Shown: one piece after another, positions 38,081 to 47,062 of the stretch
Layout: every line of letters starts with the position of its first letter
How positions within the stretch are numbered: position 1 is the first letter of the stretch
Origin: CAWCLK01 sp963796225
GTDB taxonomy: Bacteria > Actinomycetota > Nitriliruptoria > Nitriliruptorales > Nitriliruptoraceae
Direction: 5' to 3'
Length of the DNA: 64,000 nt
Assembly: GCA_963796225.1 (NCBI GenBank)
Contig: CAWCLK010000006.1
Span: 1 to 64,000, forward strand
The notes under the pieces: model-generated
The model's database searches: none
Seen by the model: the letters and a program-made list of their open reading frames with translations, nothing else
What the model was told of the DNA's origin: nothing
Made by a program: the position numbers and the translations under genes

Positions 38081-40324
38081 GTGCTCTCGCGCCTCCCGCT
38101 GGCGTCGCGTGACGTCCCGCCCGAGCTGACCGGCCTCGCGTCCCGCATCCGCGACAGCTCGCCGAAGGTCGACATCCGCGAGGTCGTGCGCGCCTACCAG
38201 TATGCGCGTGACGCCCACGAGGGCCAGTTCCGCAAGTCCGGCGAGGCCTACATCAGCCACCCGATCGCGGTGGCGACCGAGCTGGCGGACCTCGGCCTCG
38301 ACACGGCGACCATCGTCGCCGCGCTGCTGCACGACGTGGTCGAGGACACCCCGGCCACCCGGGACGAGATCGAGCGCTACTTCGGTGACGACGTCGCCCA
38401 CCTGGTCGACGGCGTCACCAAGCTGGACCGGCTGCAGGTCGACTCCAAGGAGCACCAGCAGGCCGAGACCTTCCGCAAGATGATCGTGGCGATGGCCCAG
38501 GACATCCGGGTCCTGATGATCAAGCTGGCCGACCGCCTGCACAACATGGCCACGCTCGAGCACATGCCGCGCGAGAAGCAGAAGCGCATCGCGCAGGAGA
38601 CCCTCGACATCTACGCGCCCCTGGCCCACCGGCTGGGGATGCAGCGGTTCAAGCTGCAGCTCGAGGACCTGGGGTTCGCCACGCTGCACCCCAAGCGCTA
38701 CGAGGAGATCGTGGCGATGGTCTCCGAGCGCAACCCCGAGCGCGAGGCCTACATCGACGACGTCACCCGCGACCTCGAGTCCCAGTTGCGCGAGCTGCGC
38801 ATCAAGGGCCAGGTGACCGGTCGCCCCAAGCACTACTACTCCATCTACGAGAAGATGGTGGTGCGGGGCAAGGAGTTCGACGAGATCCACGACCTCGTGG
38901 GGATGCGGGTCATCGTCGGCTCGGTGCGGGACTGCTACGCGGTCCTGGGGCAGATCCACGCGACCTGGCGCCCGGTCCCCGGGCGTTTCAAGGACTACAT
39001 CGCGATGCCCAAGTTCAACCTCTACCAGTCGCTGCACACGTCGGTGATCGGGCCCCACGGCCGCCCGCTCGAGATCCAGATCCGCACACGCGCCATGCAC
39101 AACACCGCCGAGTACGGCGTCGCCGCCCACTGGAAGTACAAGGACGGCCACCGGGCGGGCACCGCCAACGGGGCGCCGGTCGAGCAGGGCAACGAGTTCC
39201 CGTGGATCGACCAGCTGCTCGACTGGCAGGAGGACGTCGAGGACCCCGGTGACTTCCTCGAGTCGCTGCGGATCGACCTGTACGAGGACGAGGTCTTCGT
39301 GTTCACGCCCCGCGGCGACCCGCGGGCGCTGCCGGCCGGGTCCACGCCCATCGACTTCGCCTACGCCATCCACACCGAGGTCGGGCACCGCTGCATCGGG
39401 GCGCGGGTCAACGGCCGCCTCGTGCCGCTCGACGTCGAGCTGCACAACGGCGACACGGTCGAGGTCCTCACCTCCAAGGCCGAGGACGCGGGGCCGTCGC
39501 GGGACTGGCTGCGTGTGGCCCAGTCGACCCGCGCCCAGTCCAAGATCCGGTCGCACTTCAACCGCGAGCGACGCGAGGACGCCACCGAACGCGGCCGCGA
39601 GGCCATCACCCGCGCCCTGCGCAAGAAGGGGATCGGCTTCGCCCGCGCCGTGGCGGACGGCCATCTCGCCGCCGTCGCCGACGAGCTGTCCTACAAGGAG
39701 CTCGAGGCGCTGTACCGGGCGGTGGGCGAGCACCACGTCGGGCCCGGCGTGGTCGCCAACCACGTGGCCCGGCGGCTCGAGGAGCTCGCCGAGCCCGAAG
39801 CCGCGCCGGTCGTCCCGCCGGAGAAGTCCCCGATCCGGATCGGGGCCACCGAGGCCGAGGACGTCACGGTCGAGGGGGACAGCGGCATGCTGGTCAGCCT
39901 CGCCCGGTGCTGCACCCCCGTCCCCGGCGACGCCATCCTCGGCTTCGTCACCCGCGGCCGGGGCGTGTCCGTCCACCGCACCGACTGCCCGAACGTGACC
40001 GACCTGCAACAGCACCCCGAACGCTTCGTGCCCGTCGAGTGGTCCGGGACCTCGACCCCCGGCTCGACCTTCATGGTCGCCATCGAGATCGAGGCCTTCG
40101 ACCGCAAGCACCTGCTGCGCGACATCACCGCGGTCCTCGGTGACCTGCACATCAACATCACGTCCGCGCAGGTCACGACCCGCAAGGACCGCCAGGCGGT
40201 CCTGCGCTTCACCTTCGAGCTGGCCGACCCGGTCCACCTGCAGTACGCCCTTCGCTCGGTGCGCAACGTCGACGGGGTCTACGACGCCTACCGGGTCGTG
40301 CCGGGTGGTGGCCGAGCGGCCTGA
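38081..40324 (+). CDS. relA: Bifunctional (p)ppGpp synthetase/hydrolase RelA/SpoT
   Basis: It makes and degrades (p)ppGpp in the stringent response. The 747-residue frame contains the HD hydrolase domain (ISHPIAVATELADLG, LLHDVVEDTP), the synthetase domain (GRPKHYYSIYEKM, RFKDYIAMPKFNLYQSLHT), the TGS domain (VFTPRGDPRALPAGSTPIDFAY), the zinc-finger region with ARCCTPVPGD and a C-terminal ACT domain. An intact HD motif argues for both activities. GTG 38081 is the first start in frame. A better N-terminus may begin at GTG 37978 beside a -10 element, which would need a one-base correction near 38021. Confidence 0.95.
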   Translation: MLSRLPLASRDVPPELTGLASRIRDSSPKVDIREVVRAYQYARDAHEGQFRKSGEAYISHPIAVATELADLGLDTATIVAALLHDVVEDTPATRDEIERYFGDDVAHLVDGVTKLDRLQVDSKEHQQAETFRKMIVAMAQDIRVLMIKLADRLHNMATLEHMPREKQKRIAQETLDIYAPLAHRLGMQRFKLQLEDLGFATLHPKRYEEIVAMVSERNPEREAYIDDVTRDLESQLRELRIKGQVTGRPKHYYSIYEKMVVRGKEFDEIHDLVGMRVIVGSVRDCYAVLGQIHATWRPVPGRFKDYIAMPKFNLYQSLHTSVIGPHGRPLEIQIRTRAMHNTAEYGVAAHWKYKDGHRAGTANGAPVEQGNEFPWIDQLLDWQEDVEDPGDFLESLRIDLYEDEVFVFTPRGDPRALPAGSTPIDFAYAIHTEVGHRCIGARVNGRLVPLDVELHNGDTVEVLTSKAEDAGPSRDWLRVAQSTRAQSKIRSHFNRERREDATERGREAITRALRKKGIGFARAVADGHLAAVADELSYKELEALYRAVGEHHVGPGVVANHVARRLEELAEPEAAPVVPPEKSPIRIGATEAEDVTVEGDSGMLVSLARCCTPVPGDAILGFVTRGRGVSVHRTDCPNVTDLQQHPERFVPVEWSGTSTPGSTFMVAIEIEAFDRKHLLRDITAVLGDLHINITSAQVTTRKDRQAVLRFTFELADPVHLQYALRSVRNVDGVYDAYRVVPGGGRAA

Positions 40325-40356
40325 CCGACCCGCCACATCGAGGGAATGGGCACCAC

Positions 40357-40362
40357 TAGGGT
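40357..40362 (+). promoter_or_regulatory. Predicted -10 (TAGGGT) for the CWB2 surface-protein gene
   Basis: TAGGGT lies 78 bases before the ATG and 33 bases after the relA stop. Confidence 0.4.
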
Positions 40363-40439
40363 CGGGCAGCGCTGGCGATGCCGCCGGATGTCGTGCCACC
40401 GGGAGAGGGCACGAGCCGGGGCGTGTGGGAGGGCAGCAG

Positions 40440-43400
40440 ATGCGTCGAATCGTGCTCGTGTCGGTCGTGGTCGGACTGTGTGCGTCCCTGGTGGTCGCGA
40501 TGGGGGCCGCCCCGGCGCTCGGCCACCCCGAACGACCCGTGGAGCAGTCCGACGAGGGCACCTTCCCCAGCCGGCGTGACGACGGGCCCAGCGTCGTGGT
40601 CTGCAAGCCGGACTCGGGGCAGCGCCTGGCCACCCTGCCCGCCGCGATCCGGGAGCGTGACGAGGCCCTGCTCGACCGCTGCCGCTTCGAGCACATCCAG
40701 CAGGCCGTGAACTGGGTCGCCGCCGAAGGCCAGCCGGGGACCCGGATCCTGGTGCTGCCGGGCGTCTACCGCGAGGAGCCCAGCGTCCGCGCCCACGACG
40801 AGCTCAACGGCGCCCCGCTCGACCGCCCCGACCTCGCCGACAGGTGCGGCGAGATCGGGGACGGGACCGGGCAGGAGGCCGGCTCGGACACGCCGGTGCT
40901 GACCTACGCCGACCAGTACCTGTGCCCGCACAAGGAGAACCTCGTCGCCGTGCTCGGTGACACGACCCCGGACGACGACAACATCCGGTGCGACGGCAAC
41001 CTCTGCGACCTGCAGATCCAGGGGATGGGCGGTCGCCCCGGCGACGTCATCATCGACGGCAACTTCGACCTGCTGAACGGGCTGAAGGCCGACCGGGTCG
41101 ACGGGCTCTGGCTCGGCAACGTCACCGCCCAGCACTTCGACTTCAACGGCATCTACGTCATCGAGAGCGCCGGCGCGACGATCGACGACGCGGTCGGGCG
41201 CTTCAACCACGAGTACGGCTTCCTGTCCTTCGTGGCGTGGGTGCACTACGAGGACTGCGAAGGCCACGGCAACGGCGACTCGGCGGTCTACCCGGGGGCC
41301 TCACCGAACGTGAACCAGACCAGCGGGCTCATCCCGCTGCACCGCGACGAGATCACGTTCTCGACCGAGGTCGTGGGCTGCCGCGGACACCACAACGCCC
41401 TCGGGTTCTCGGGCACCACCGGCAACAGCATCTTCACCCACCACAACGAGTTCGACCACAACGCGACCGGCTTCTCGCACGACAGCCTGTTCCCGGGCCA
41501 CCCGGGCACGCCCCAGAACCACAGCCTGCTCGAGGACAACCTGGTCCACGAGAACAACACCAACTACTACGACCAGACCGCCCACCGGGGGATCTGCGAC
41601 GACCCGCTGCCCGAGCGTGACTACGAGGACGGCAACGTGTGCCCGGCGATCCCGCTGCGGGTCGGCACCGGCATCATCAACCCCGGCGGCAACTTCAACT
41701 GGTACCACCGCAACCAGCTGTACGACAACTGGTCCAACGCGGCCTTCCAGTTCTGGATCCCGGCCGAGATCCGCGAGGAGACCCTCGACGAGGACGCCCA
41801 CTTCCGCCAGGAGTGCGGCCCCGACGGCGACCAGGTCTGCCCCTTCGAGGAGACCTCGCACTGGAACACCTTCAGCGCCAACCGGCTGGCCGAGAACCCC
41901 CTGCAGGGCAGCGTCCAGCCCAACGGCGTCGACTGGCTGTGGGACGGCGAGGGCCAGGGCAACTGCTGGGACGCGTCCGGTGACGACGCCAACACCTCCG
42001 CCGCAGGCGCCGTCACCACCTCGATCGTCGAGGGGATGGGCGTGTCGTCGCCGTTCCCGGACTGCGACGACACCCGTGCTGTCACCTTCTCGCCACTGAC
42101 CTCGATCGCGGCCGAGGCCGGCTGCATCGAGTACAGCTCCAGCAGCAACCCCGACCCCGCCGGCTGCGACTGGCTGCACACGCCGCCGGTCCCGGCGGGG
42201 CGTGGGCCCGAGGTCGTCACGCTCGAACGCCTCGCCGGCGAGGACCGGGTCGAGACCTCCATCCTGGCGGCCCGGGAGGGCTACCCGACCACCGCCCCGG
42301 TGGTGGTGCTCGCCCGCGCGGACGCCTACCCCGACGCCCTGGCCGGCGCCCCGCTGGCCCACGCGCGTGGGGGACCGCTGCTGCTCACGCGCGGCGACCG
42401 GCTGGACCCGCGGACCGCGGCGGAGATCTCGCGGCTCGGCGCCCAGCAGGTCATCCTGCTGGGCGGGACGGCCGCGCTGGCGCCCCAGGTCGAAGCCGAC
42501 CTGCGGGCCCAGGGCTTCGCCGACGACGAGGTCGTGCGCCTCAGCGGCGCCGACCGGTTCGCCACGGCCGTGGCCATCGCGCGCCAGCTGCCGGCCACCG
42601 ACGCGCTGCTGGCCAAGGGCGTCGACGAGGGCGGCCCGGGCTGGGTCGACGCCCTGGCCGCCAGCCCCGTCGCGGCGCTGGCCGAACGGCCCATCCTGCT
42701 GACCCGCCCCGACGGGCTGCCAGCGGCCACGGCCGCGTACCTGGACGAGGGCGAGATCGAGTCCGTCGACGTCGTCGGTGGGCCCGTGGCGGTCAGCAAG
42801 GCCGTCATGGAGGACCTGCGGTCGCGACCGACGCTGCACGACGTCGAGCGGGTCGCGGGCGAGGACCGGTACGAGACGTCGCTGGCCCTGGCCCAGTTCG
42901 CGCTCCAGCTCGGTGCCGACCCCACCGAGCTGTGGCTGTCGCGGGGCGACGACTGGCCCGACGGCGTGTCCGCCGGGTCGGCCATCGCCGTCGACGAGGG
43001 CATCATGCTGCTCGTCGGCGACCGCATCGCCGGCAGCCCGCTGGCCACGTGGCTGAACGAGGTCCACCCGTACTTCGACACCGAGAGCGACGACAGCGTC
43101 CGGGACGTGCTCGAACGCGTGCACGTGCTCGGTGGGCAGAAGGCGATCGACGGGATCATCGACGACGAGCTGCGGGCCGTGTACGGCGCCGAGCGCGGCG
43201 ACGCCCAGGGCGACCGCAGCCACGGGACGGAGCTCAGCTCCGGCCGGTTCAACCTGCTGCCGGGTGCCGACGAGGCCTACGCCGGCGTGACGGGGTACGC
43301 CGTCATGGAACGCCAGCTCGACGGGACGACGCGCACCCGCGTGTACGTGCGAGGGCTGCCGACCACGCCCGGCACCCACCACGCCGTCCACGTGCACAGC

Positions 43401-43622
43401 GAACCGTGCAGCTCGCGCCCCGTGGCCGACAACCCGCACTTCGCCCGCGACCCCGACGGCCCGGCCACCGAGCCCAACGAGATCCATCCCGGCTTCGGCA
43501 CCAGCGCCGGCGGCACGGGGATCGGGGACTCGACGGTCGCCTACCACCCCGACGACGACACCCTCTCGGTGATGCTGCACAGCCCGGACGGGACCAAGCA
43601 GGTCTGCGCGGACCTCGGCTGA
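40440..43622 (+). CDS. Secreted beta-helix protein with three CWB2 repeats and a SOD-like C-terminal domain
   Basis: It is 1060 residues. A signal peptide (residues 1 to about 31) is followed by a Cys-containing region with repeated short beta turns (about 150-450: DVIIDGNFDLLNG, IYVIESAGATIDD, NNTNYYDQ), the pattern of a right-handed parallel beta-helix such as a pectate-lyase fold. Three cell-wall-binding type 2 repeats follow, starting near 591 (ERLAGEDRVETS), 698 (RLSGADRFATA) and 803 (ERVAGEDRYETS). The last 130 residues contain GTHHAVHVHSEPC, like a Cu/Zn superoxide dismutase-type fold, though the full metal set is not evident. It is likely held non-covalently on the wall. ATG 40440 precedes the signal peptide. 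Confidence 0.87.
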   Translation: MRRIVLVSVVVGLCASLVVAMGAAPALGHPERPVEQSDEGTFPSRRDDGPSVVVCKPDSGQRLATLPAAIRERDEALLDRCRFEHIQQAVNWVAAEGQPGTRILVLPGVYREEPSVRAHDELNGAPLDRPDLADRCGEIGDGTGQEAGSDTPVLTYADQYLCPHKENLVAVLGDTTPDDDNIRCDGNLCDLQIQGMGGRPGDVIIDGNFDLLNGLKADRVDGLWLGNVTAQHFDFNGIYVIESAGATIDDAVGRFNHEYGFLSFVAWVHYEDCEGHGNGDSAVYPGASPNVNQTSGLIPLHRDEITFSTEVVGCRGHHNALGFSGTTGNSIFTHHNEFDHNATGFSHDSLFPGHPGTPQNHSLLEDNLVHENNTNYYDQTAHRGICDDPLPERDYEDGNVCPAIPLRVGTGIINPGGNFNWYHRNQLYDNWSNAAFQFWIPAEIREETLDEDAHFRQECGPDGDQVCPFEETSHWNTFSANRLAENPLQGSVQPNGVDWLWDGEGQGNCWDASGDDANTSAAGAVTTSIVEGMGVSSPFPDCDDTRAVTFSPLTSIAAEAGCIEYSSSSNPDPAGCDWLHTPPVPAGRGPEVVTLERLAGEDRVETSILAAREGYPTTAPVVVLARADAYPDALAGAPLAHARGGPLLLTRGDRLDPRTAAEISRLGAQQVILLGGTAALAPQVEADLRAQGFADDEVVRLSGADRFATAVAIARQLPATDALLAKGVDEGGPGWVDALAASPVAALAERPILLTRPDGLPAATAAYLDEGEIESVDVVGGPVAVSKAVMEDLRSRPTLHDVERVAGEDRYETSLALAQFALQLGADPTELWLSRGDDWPDGVSAGSAIAVDEGIMLLVGDRIAGSPLATWLNEVHPYFDTESDDSVRDVLERVHVLGGQKAIDGIIDDELRAVYGAERGDAQGDRSHGTELSSGRFNLLPGADEAYAGVTGYAVMERQLDGTTRTRVYVRGLPTTPGTHHAVHVHSEPCSSRPVADNPHFARDPDGPATEPNEIHPGFGTSAGGTGIGDSTVAYHPDDDTLSVMLHSPDGTKQVCADLG

Positions 43623-43650
43623 CGCGAGGGCGAGCCCCCCGCGCCTGCGG

Positions 43651-43656
43651 TACCGT
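43651..43656 (+). promoter_or_regulatory. Predicted -10 (TACCGT) for the UspA-type gene
   Basis: TACCGT is 47 bases before the ATG and 29 bases after the preceding stop. Confidence 0.4.
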
Positions 43657-43702
43657 CGCGACCCGGACCATTCGGGCCGGCGGGGGTGAGCGGAGGTCCT
43701 CT

Positions 43703-44875
43703 ATGGCACGGTGGACGACGCCCCGGGCGGCGGTCGGCGCGCGGATCCTGCTGCCGGTCGCACGTCCGGCATCGTTGGAATCGCTGCTGCCCGTGGCGGC
43801 GGCGATGGCCGCAGCCGACGACGGCCACGTGGTTCCCGTCACGATCGTGCCCACGCGCGCCCCGACCGAGCAGGTGCGCGCCGCCGCCGATGTCGCGCTG
43901 GAGGCCGAACGGCGCCTGCGCGAGGCGGGGGTCTCCGCGTCCGGCGTGGTCGCCGAGGCCCGCAGCGTGGCGTCCGGTGTCCGCTCGGTCGCGAGCAGCG
44001 AACGCGCGACGCTGGTGATCATGGGCTGGCGCGGGGTCGAGGACACCACGCAGGCCTTCGACGCCACCGTGGACGAGGTGCTCGGCCGATCGGCGGTCCC
44101 GCTGCTGGTCGTGCGCCCCAGCGACCAACCGCCCTCGCGCGTCGTGCTGCCCATGACCGCCCGCCACGTCGTGCCCCACGGCCGCGGGGCGCTGCGCCTG
44201 GCCACCACGTTGGCCGGCCGGCTGGCGTCCGCACGGGCCACCGGGGTGCTGCTGCTGTGGGCCGGGGACGAGGTGCCGGACGTGCCCGAGGAGGTCCTCG
44301 CGCTCTCCGACCGGCTGCACCACGACCCGCGGCGGCTCGACCTGGCCATCGGCGCCATGGCCCAGCCCGGCGACGTGGTCGTCGCCGCGGTCGCCCCGAC
44401 CGCCGACGGGCTGCGCGAGATCACCACCCACGTCACCGCCGCGACCCCCGACGCGACCCTCGTGGTCGCCATCGACCCGGGCCCGCGCCGCGCGCGCGGC
44501 CTCGGTGCTGCCGTGGCCGACCCCCGCCCCGTCGTCCTCGACGCCGAGGCCGAACCGGTCGAGCACGTCGTCGTCGTCACCATCGACCCGCCCGACGGGG
44601 CGTCCGTGCCCCGCCGGCGGCTGGTCCGCGCGCTCACCCATCTCGGCACCGTCTCGGACGTGGACGTGCAGTGGCGCGCCGCCACGCGGGCGCAGCGCCT
44701 GCGCGTGGAGGTGCGGCTGCCCGCACGCAGCACCACCGAGGCCGTCGGCGAGGTCATGGCCGCCCTGCACGAGGCCCCGACCCTGGCCGGTGCCAGCCTG
44801 CACTACGACGTCCACCGCGCCCCGAACCTCGTGCAGCTGGACCGCCTCGAACCCCTGGGCAGCATCGACCTGTAG
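43703..44875 (+). CDS. UspA-type universal stress protein, soluble
   Basis: It is 390 residues with no membrane helices. The first 140 residues follow the UspA fold: RILLPVARPASLESLLPVA, VPVTIVPTRAP, ATLVIMGWRG, then the nucleotide-loop-like VLGRSAVPLLVVRP. A second, more divergent half (residues 150-390) may be another Usp-like domain, as in the cytosolic tails of cation/proton antiporters and amino-acid permeases. Here it stands alone; no transporter gene is adjacent. ATG 43703 has a GGAGG site seven bases upstream. Confidence 0.75.
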   Translation: MARWTTPRAAVGARILLPVARPASLESLLPVAAAMAAADDGHVVPVTIVPTRAPTEQVRAAADVALEAERRLREAGVSASGVVAEARSVASGVRSVASSERATLVIMGWRGVEDTTQAFDATVDEVLGRSAVPLLVVRPSDQPPSRVVLPMTARHVVPHGRGALRLATTLAGRLASARATGVLLLWAGDEVPDVPEEVLALSDRLHHDPRRLDLAIGAMAQPGDVVVAAVAPTADGLREITTHVTAATPDATLVVAIDPGPRRARGLGAAVADPRPVVLDAEAEPVEHVVVVTIDPPDGASVPRRRLVRALTHLGTVSDVDVQWRAATRAQRLRVEVRLPARSTTEAVGEVMAALHEAPTLAGASLHYDVHRAPNLVQLDRLEPLGSIDL

Positions 44876-44879
44876 GGAG

Positions 44880-45695
44880 ATGGCGCCTGCGCCCCGCAGG
44901 ACTAGCCTCGCGTCCCCACCCGCCCGCCACCGGGAGTGCGTCGCCATCGCTGCATCCGACCTCGTCGTCGTCGGCCTGCCCCTGGGCCGCTGGCAGACCA
45001 ACTGCTGGATCGTGGGGGACCGGGCCGCGGGCACCTGCGCCGTCATCGACCCCGGCGAATCCGGGGCCGAGCAGGTCCCGCCGGTCCTCGACCGGCTCGG
45101 CGTCGCGTGCGAGGCGATCCTGCTGACCCATGGCCACCTCGACCACTTCTGGGCGGTGCCCGAGCTGTCCCGGTCCCTGGACGTGCCCGTGCACCTGCAC
45201 CCCGGGGACCGGTGGCTGTGGGACGCCCCGGCCGCCGGGTTCGGCATGCCGCCGGAGCAGGCCGACCAGCTGCTGCGCCAGCAGTTCGGGCTCGTGTGGG
45301 ACCCGCCGACCGAGCGACTGGTCGACCTCGACGACCACCAGCGCCTCACCGTGGCCGGCGTGGACTACACCGTGCGCCACACCCCGGGCCACACCCCCGG
45401 ACACGTCACCTTCCTCGGGCACGGGCTCGAGGACGTGCCGGTCCAGTTCGCCATGGGCTCGGCCGACGCCGCCGAGGGTGACGACGTGCTGTTCAGCGGC
45501 GACCTGATCTTCGCCGGCAGCGTCGGTCGCACGGACTTCCCCCGCGGCTCGTCGCAGCAGCTGATGGCCTCCATCGTCGAGACCGTCCTGCCGCTCGAGG
45601 ACGACACGCTGATCCTGTCCGGCCACGGCCCCGACACCACCGTCGGGCGCGAACGGGCGACCAACCCGTTCGTCGACATGGCCCTGCGCGGCTGA
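44880..45695 (+). CDS. MBL-fold hydrolase, glyoxalase II-like (Rv2581c type)
   Basis: The metal-binding motif is LLTHGHLDHFWAV, with further ligands in HTPGHTPGHV, FSGDLIFAG and LSGHGPDT, the classical glyoxalase II set. The family hydrolyses thioesters such as S-lactoylglutathione analogues; actinobacteria lack glutathione, so the substrate is uncertain. The gene keeps its place before hisS as in mycobacteria. The start is unclear: ATG 44880 gives 271 residues but lies upstream of a -10-like TAGCCT at 44903. GTG 44936 would suit better if one extra base is present after it. Confidence 0.85.
   Translation: MAPAPRRTSLASPPARHRECVAIAASDLVVVGLPLGRWQTNCWIVGDRAAGTCAVIDPGESGAEQVPPVLDRLGVACEAILLTHGHLDHFWAVPELSRSLDVPVHLHPGDRWLWDAPAAGFGMPPEQADQLLRQQFGLVWDPPTERLVDLDDHQRLTVAGVDYTVRHTPGHTPGHVTFLGHGLEDVPVQFAMGSADAAEGDDVLFSGDLIFAGSVGRTDFPRGSSQQLMASIVETVLPLEDDTLILSGHGPDTTVGRERATNPFVDMALRG
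44903..44908 (+). promoter_or_regulatory. Predicted -10 (TAGCCT) for the glyoxalase II-like gene
   Basis: TAGCCT lies after the predicted ATG 44880, so if real it implies a start near 44936. Confidence 0.3.
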
Positions 45696-45707
45696 GGACG
45701 TCGAACG

Positions 45708-47034
45708 ATGGCCGACATCTCCACCGACCCGCCGTCCGGGACCCGCGACTTCCTGCCCGAGGACGTCGCCCGGCGCGAGCGTGCCTTCGCGACGATCCGC
45801 GACGTGTTCCGCCGCCACGGCTTCGACCCGCTCGACACCCCCTCCTTCGAACGCCTCGACGTGCTCACCGGCAAGTACGGCGAGGAGGGCGACCAGCTGA
45901 TCTTCAAGATCCTGCGGCGGGGCGAGCACGAGGCCACCGGCGAAGCCGACCTGGCGCTGCGGTACGACCTGACCGTCCCGCTGGCCCGCGTCGTCGCCCG
46001 GTACGGGTCGCAGCTGGTGATGCCCTTCAAGCGGTTCCACATCGCCCCGGTGTGGCGCGCCGACCGTCCCGGCAAGGGCCGCTTCCGCGAGTTCTTCCAG
46101 TGCGACGTCGACACCGTCGGGTCCGACTCGATGCTGGCCGACGCCAGCACCATCGCGGCGGTGTGCGACGCCCTGGACGCGCTCGGCCTCGGCGGCTTCC
46201 GCGTCCAGCTCAACTCGCGCCAGGCCCTGCACGGCCTCATCGAGGCCTACGGCGTGCCGGCGCGAGCTCGAGACCGACGCCCTGGTCGCCCTGGACAAGC
46301 TCGACAAGATCGGCGTCGACGGCGTCGCCGGCGAGCTGGTCGACCGCGGGCTGCCCGACGGGGCGGTGCAGGCGCTGACCGACGACCTCGGCTCGGGCGA
46401 GCTCGAGGCCCGGGTGCGCGACCGCCTCGGGTCGACCGAGCGGGGCGCTGCCGGGCTCGGCGAGGTCGACGAGGTCCTGGCGCTGCTGGGCGGCGACCTG
46501 CCCGTGGCCTACGCCCCGGTGCTGGCTCGCGGCCTGTCCTACTACACCGGTCCGGTCTTCGAGGTCGTCCACGACGGCCTCGACGCGACCATCGCCGCCG
46601 GGGGGCGCTACGACGGGCTCATCGGCATGTTCTCGGGCCAGGACATCCCGGCCACGGGCGGGTCGCTCGGCATCGAGCGGATCCTCCTGCTGCTGGCCGA
46701 GCAGGAGGACGACGCGACCGCCGGGCCCGAGGTGCTCGTGACCGTGTTCGACGACGCCGCCGCGGCCGACGCCCTGGCCGTCGCCGGCCGGCTGCGCGCC
46801 GGCGGCATCGCCACCGACCTGTGGGTCGGCGGGGGACGGCTGGGCAAGCAGCTGCGGCACGCCGACCGGCGGGGCGCCCGCTACGCGGTCATCCGCGGCG
46901 ACGACGAACGCGCCGCCGGTACGGTCGCCGTCAAGCAGCTCGCCACCGGCGAGCAGACCACCATCGACGAATCCGACCTCGTCGCCCACCTCCGCGACCG
47001 GCTCGCCGCCCCGCCGGCGGGCGAGGACGCCTGA
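45708..47034 (+). CDS. hisS: Histidyl-tRNA synthetase, one frame change
   Basis: It charges tRNA-His. The first part reads PPSGTRDFLPEDVARRE (motif 1 region), RYDLTVPLARVVARYG and motif 2 with FHIAPVWRADRPGKGRFREFFQCDVD. The second part, in the next frame, reads LVALDKLDKIGVDGV, ARGLSYYTGPVFEV, the histidine-A/motif 3 region GGRYDGLIGMF and GGSLGIERI, then the anticodon-binding domain. Removing one base near 46263 (gcg c gag) gives 441 residues, the normal size. As no second hisS is in view and the enzyme is essential, an error in the sequence is more likely than decay. It starts 13 bases after the upstream stop. Confidence 0.93.
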
Positions 47035-47062
47035 CTCGACCTCCTCTTCGTAAGGCCCCACC

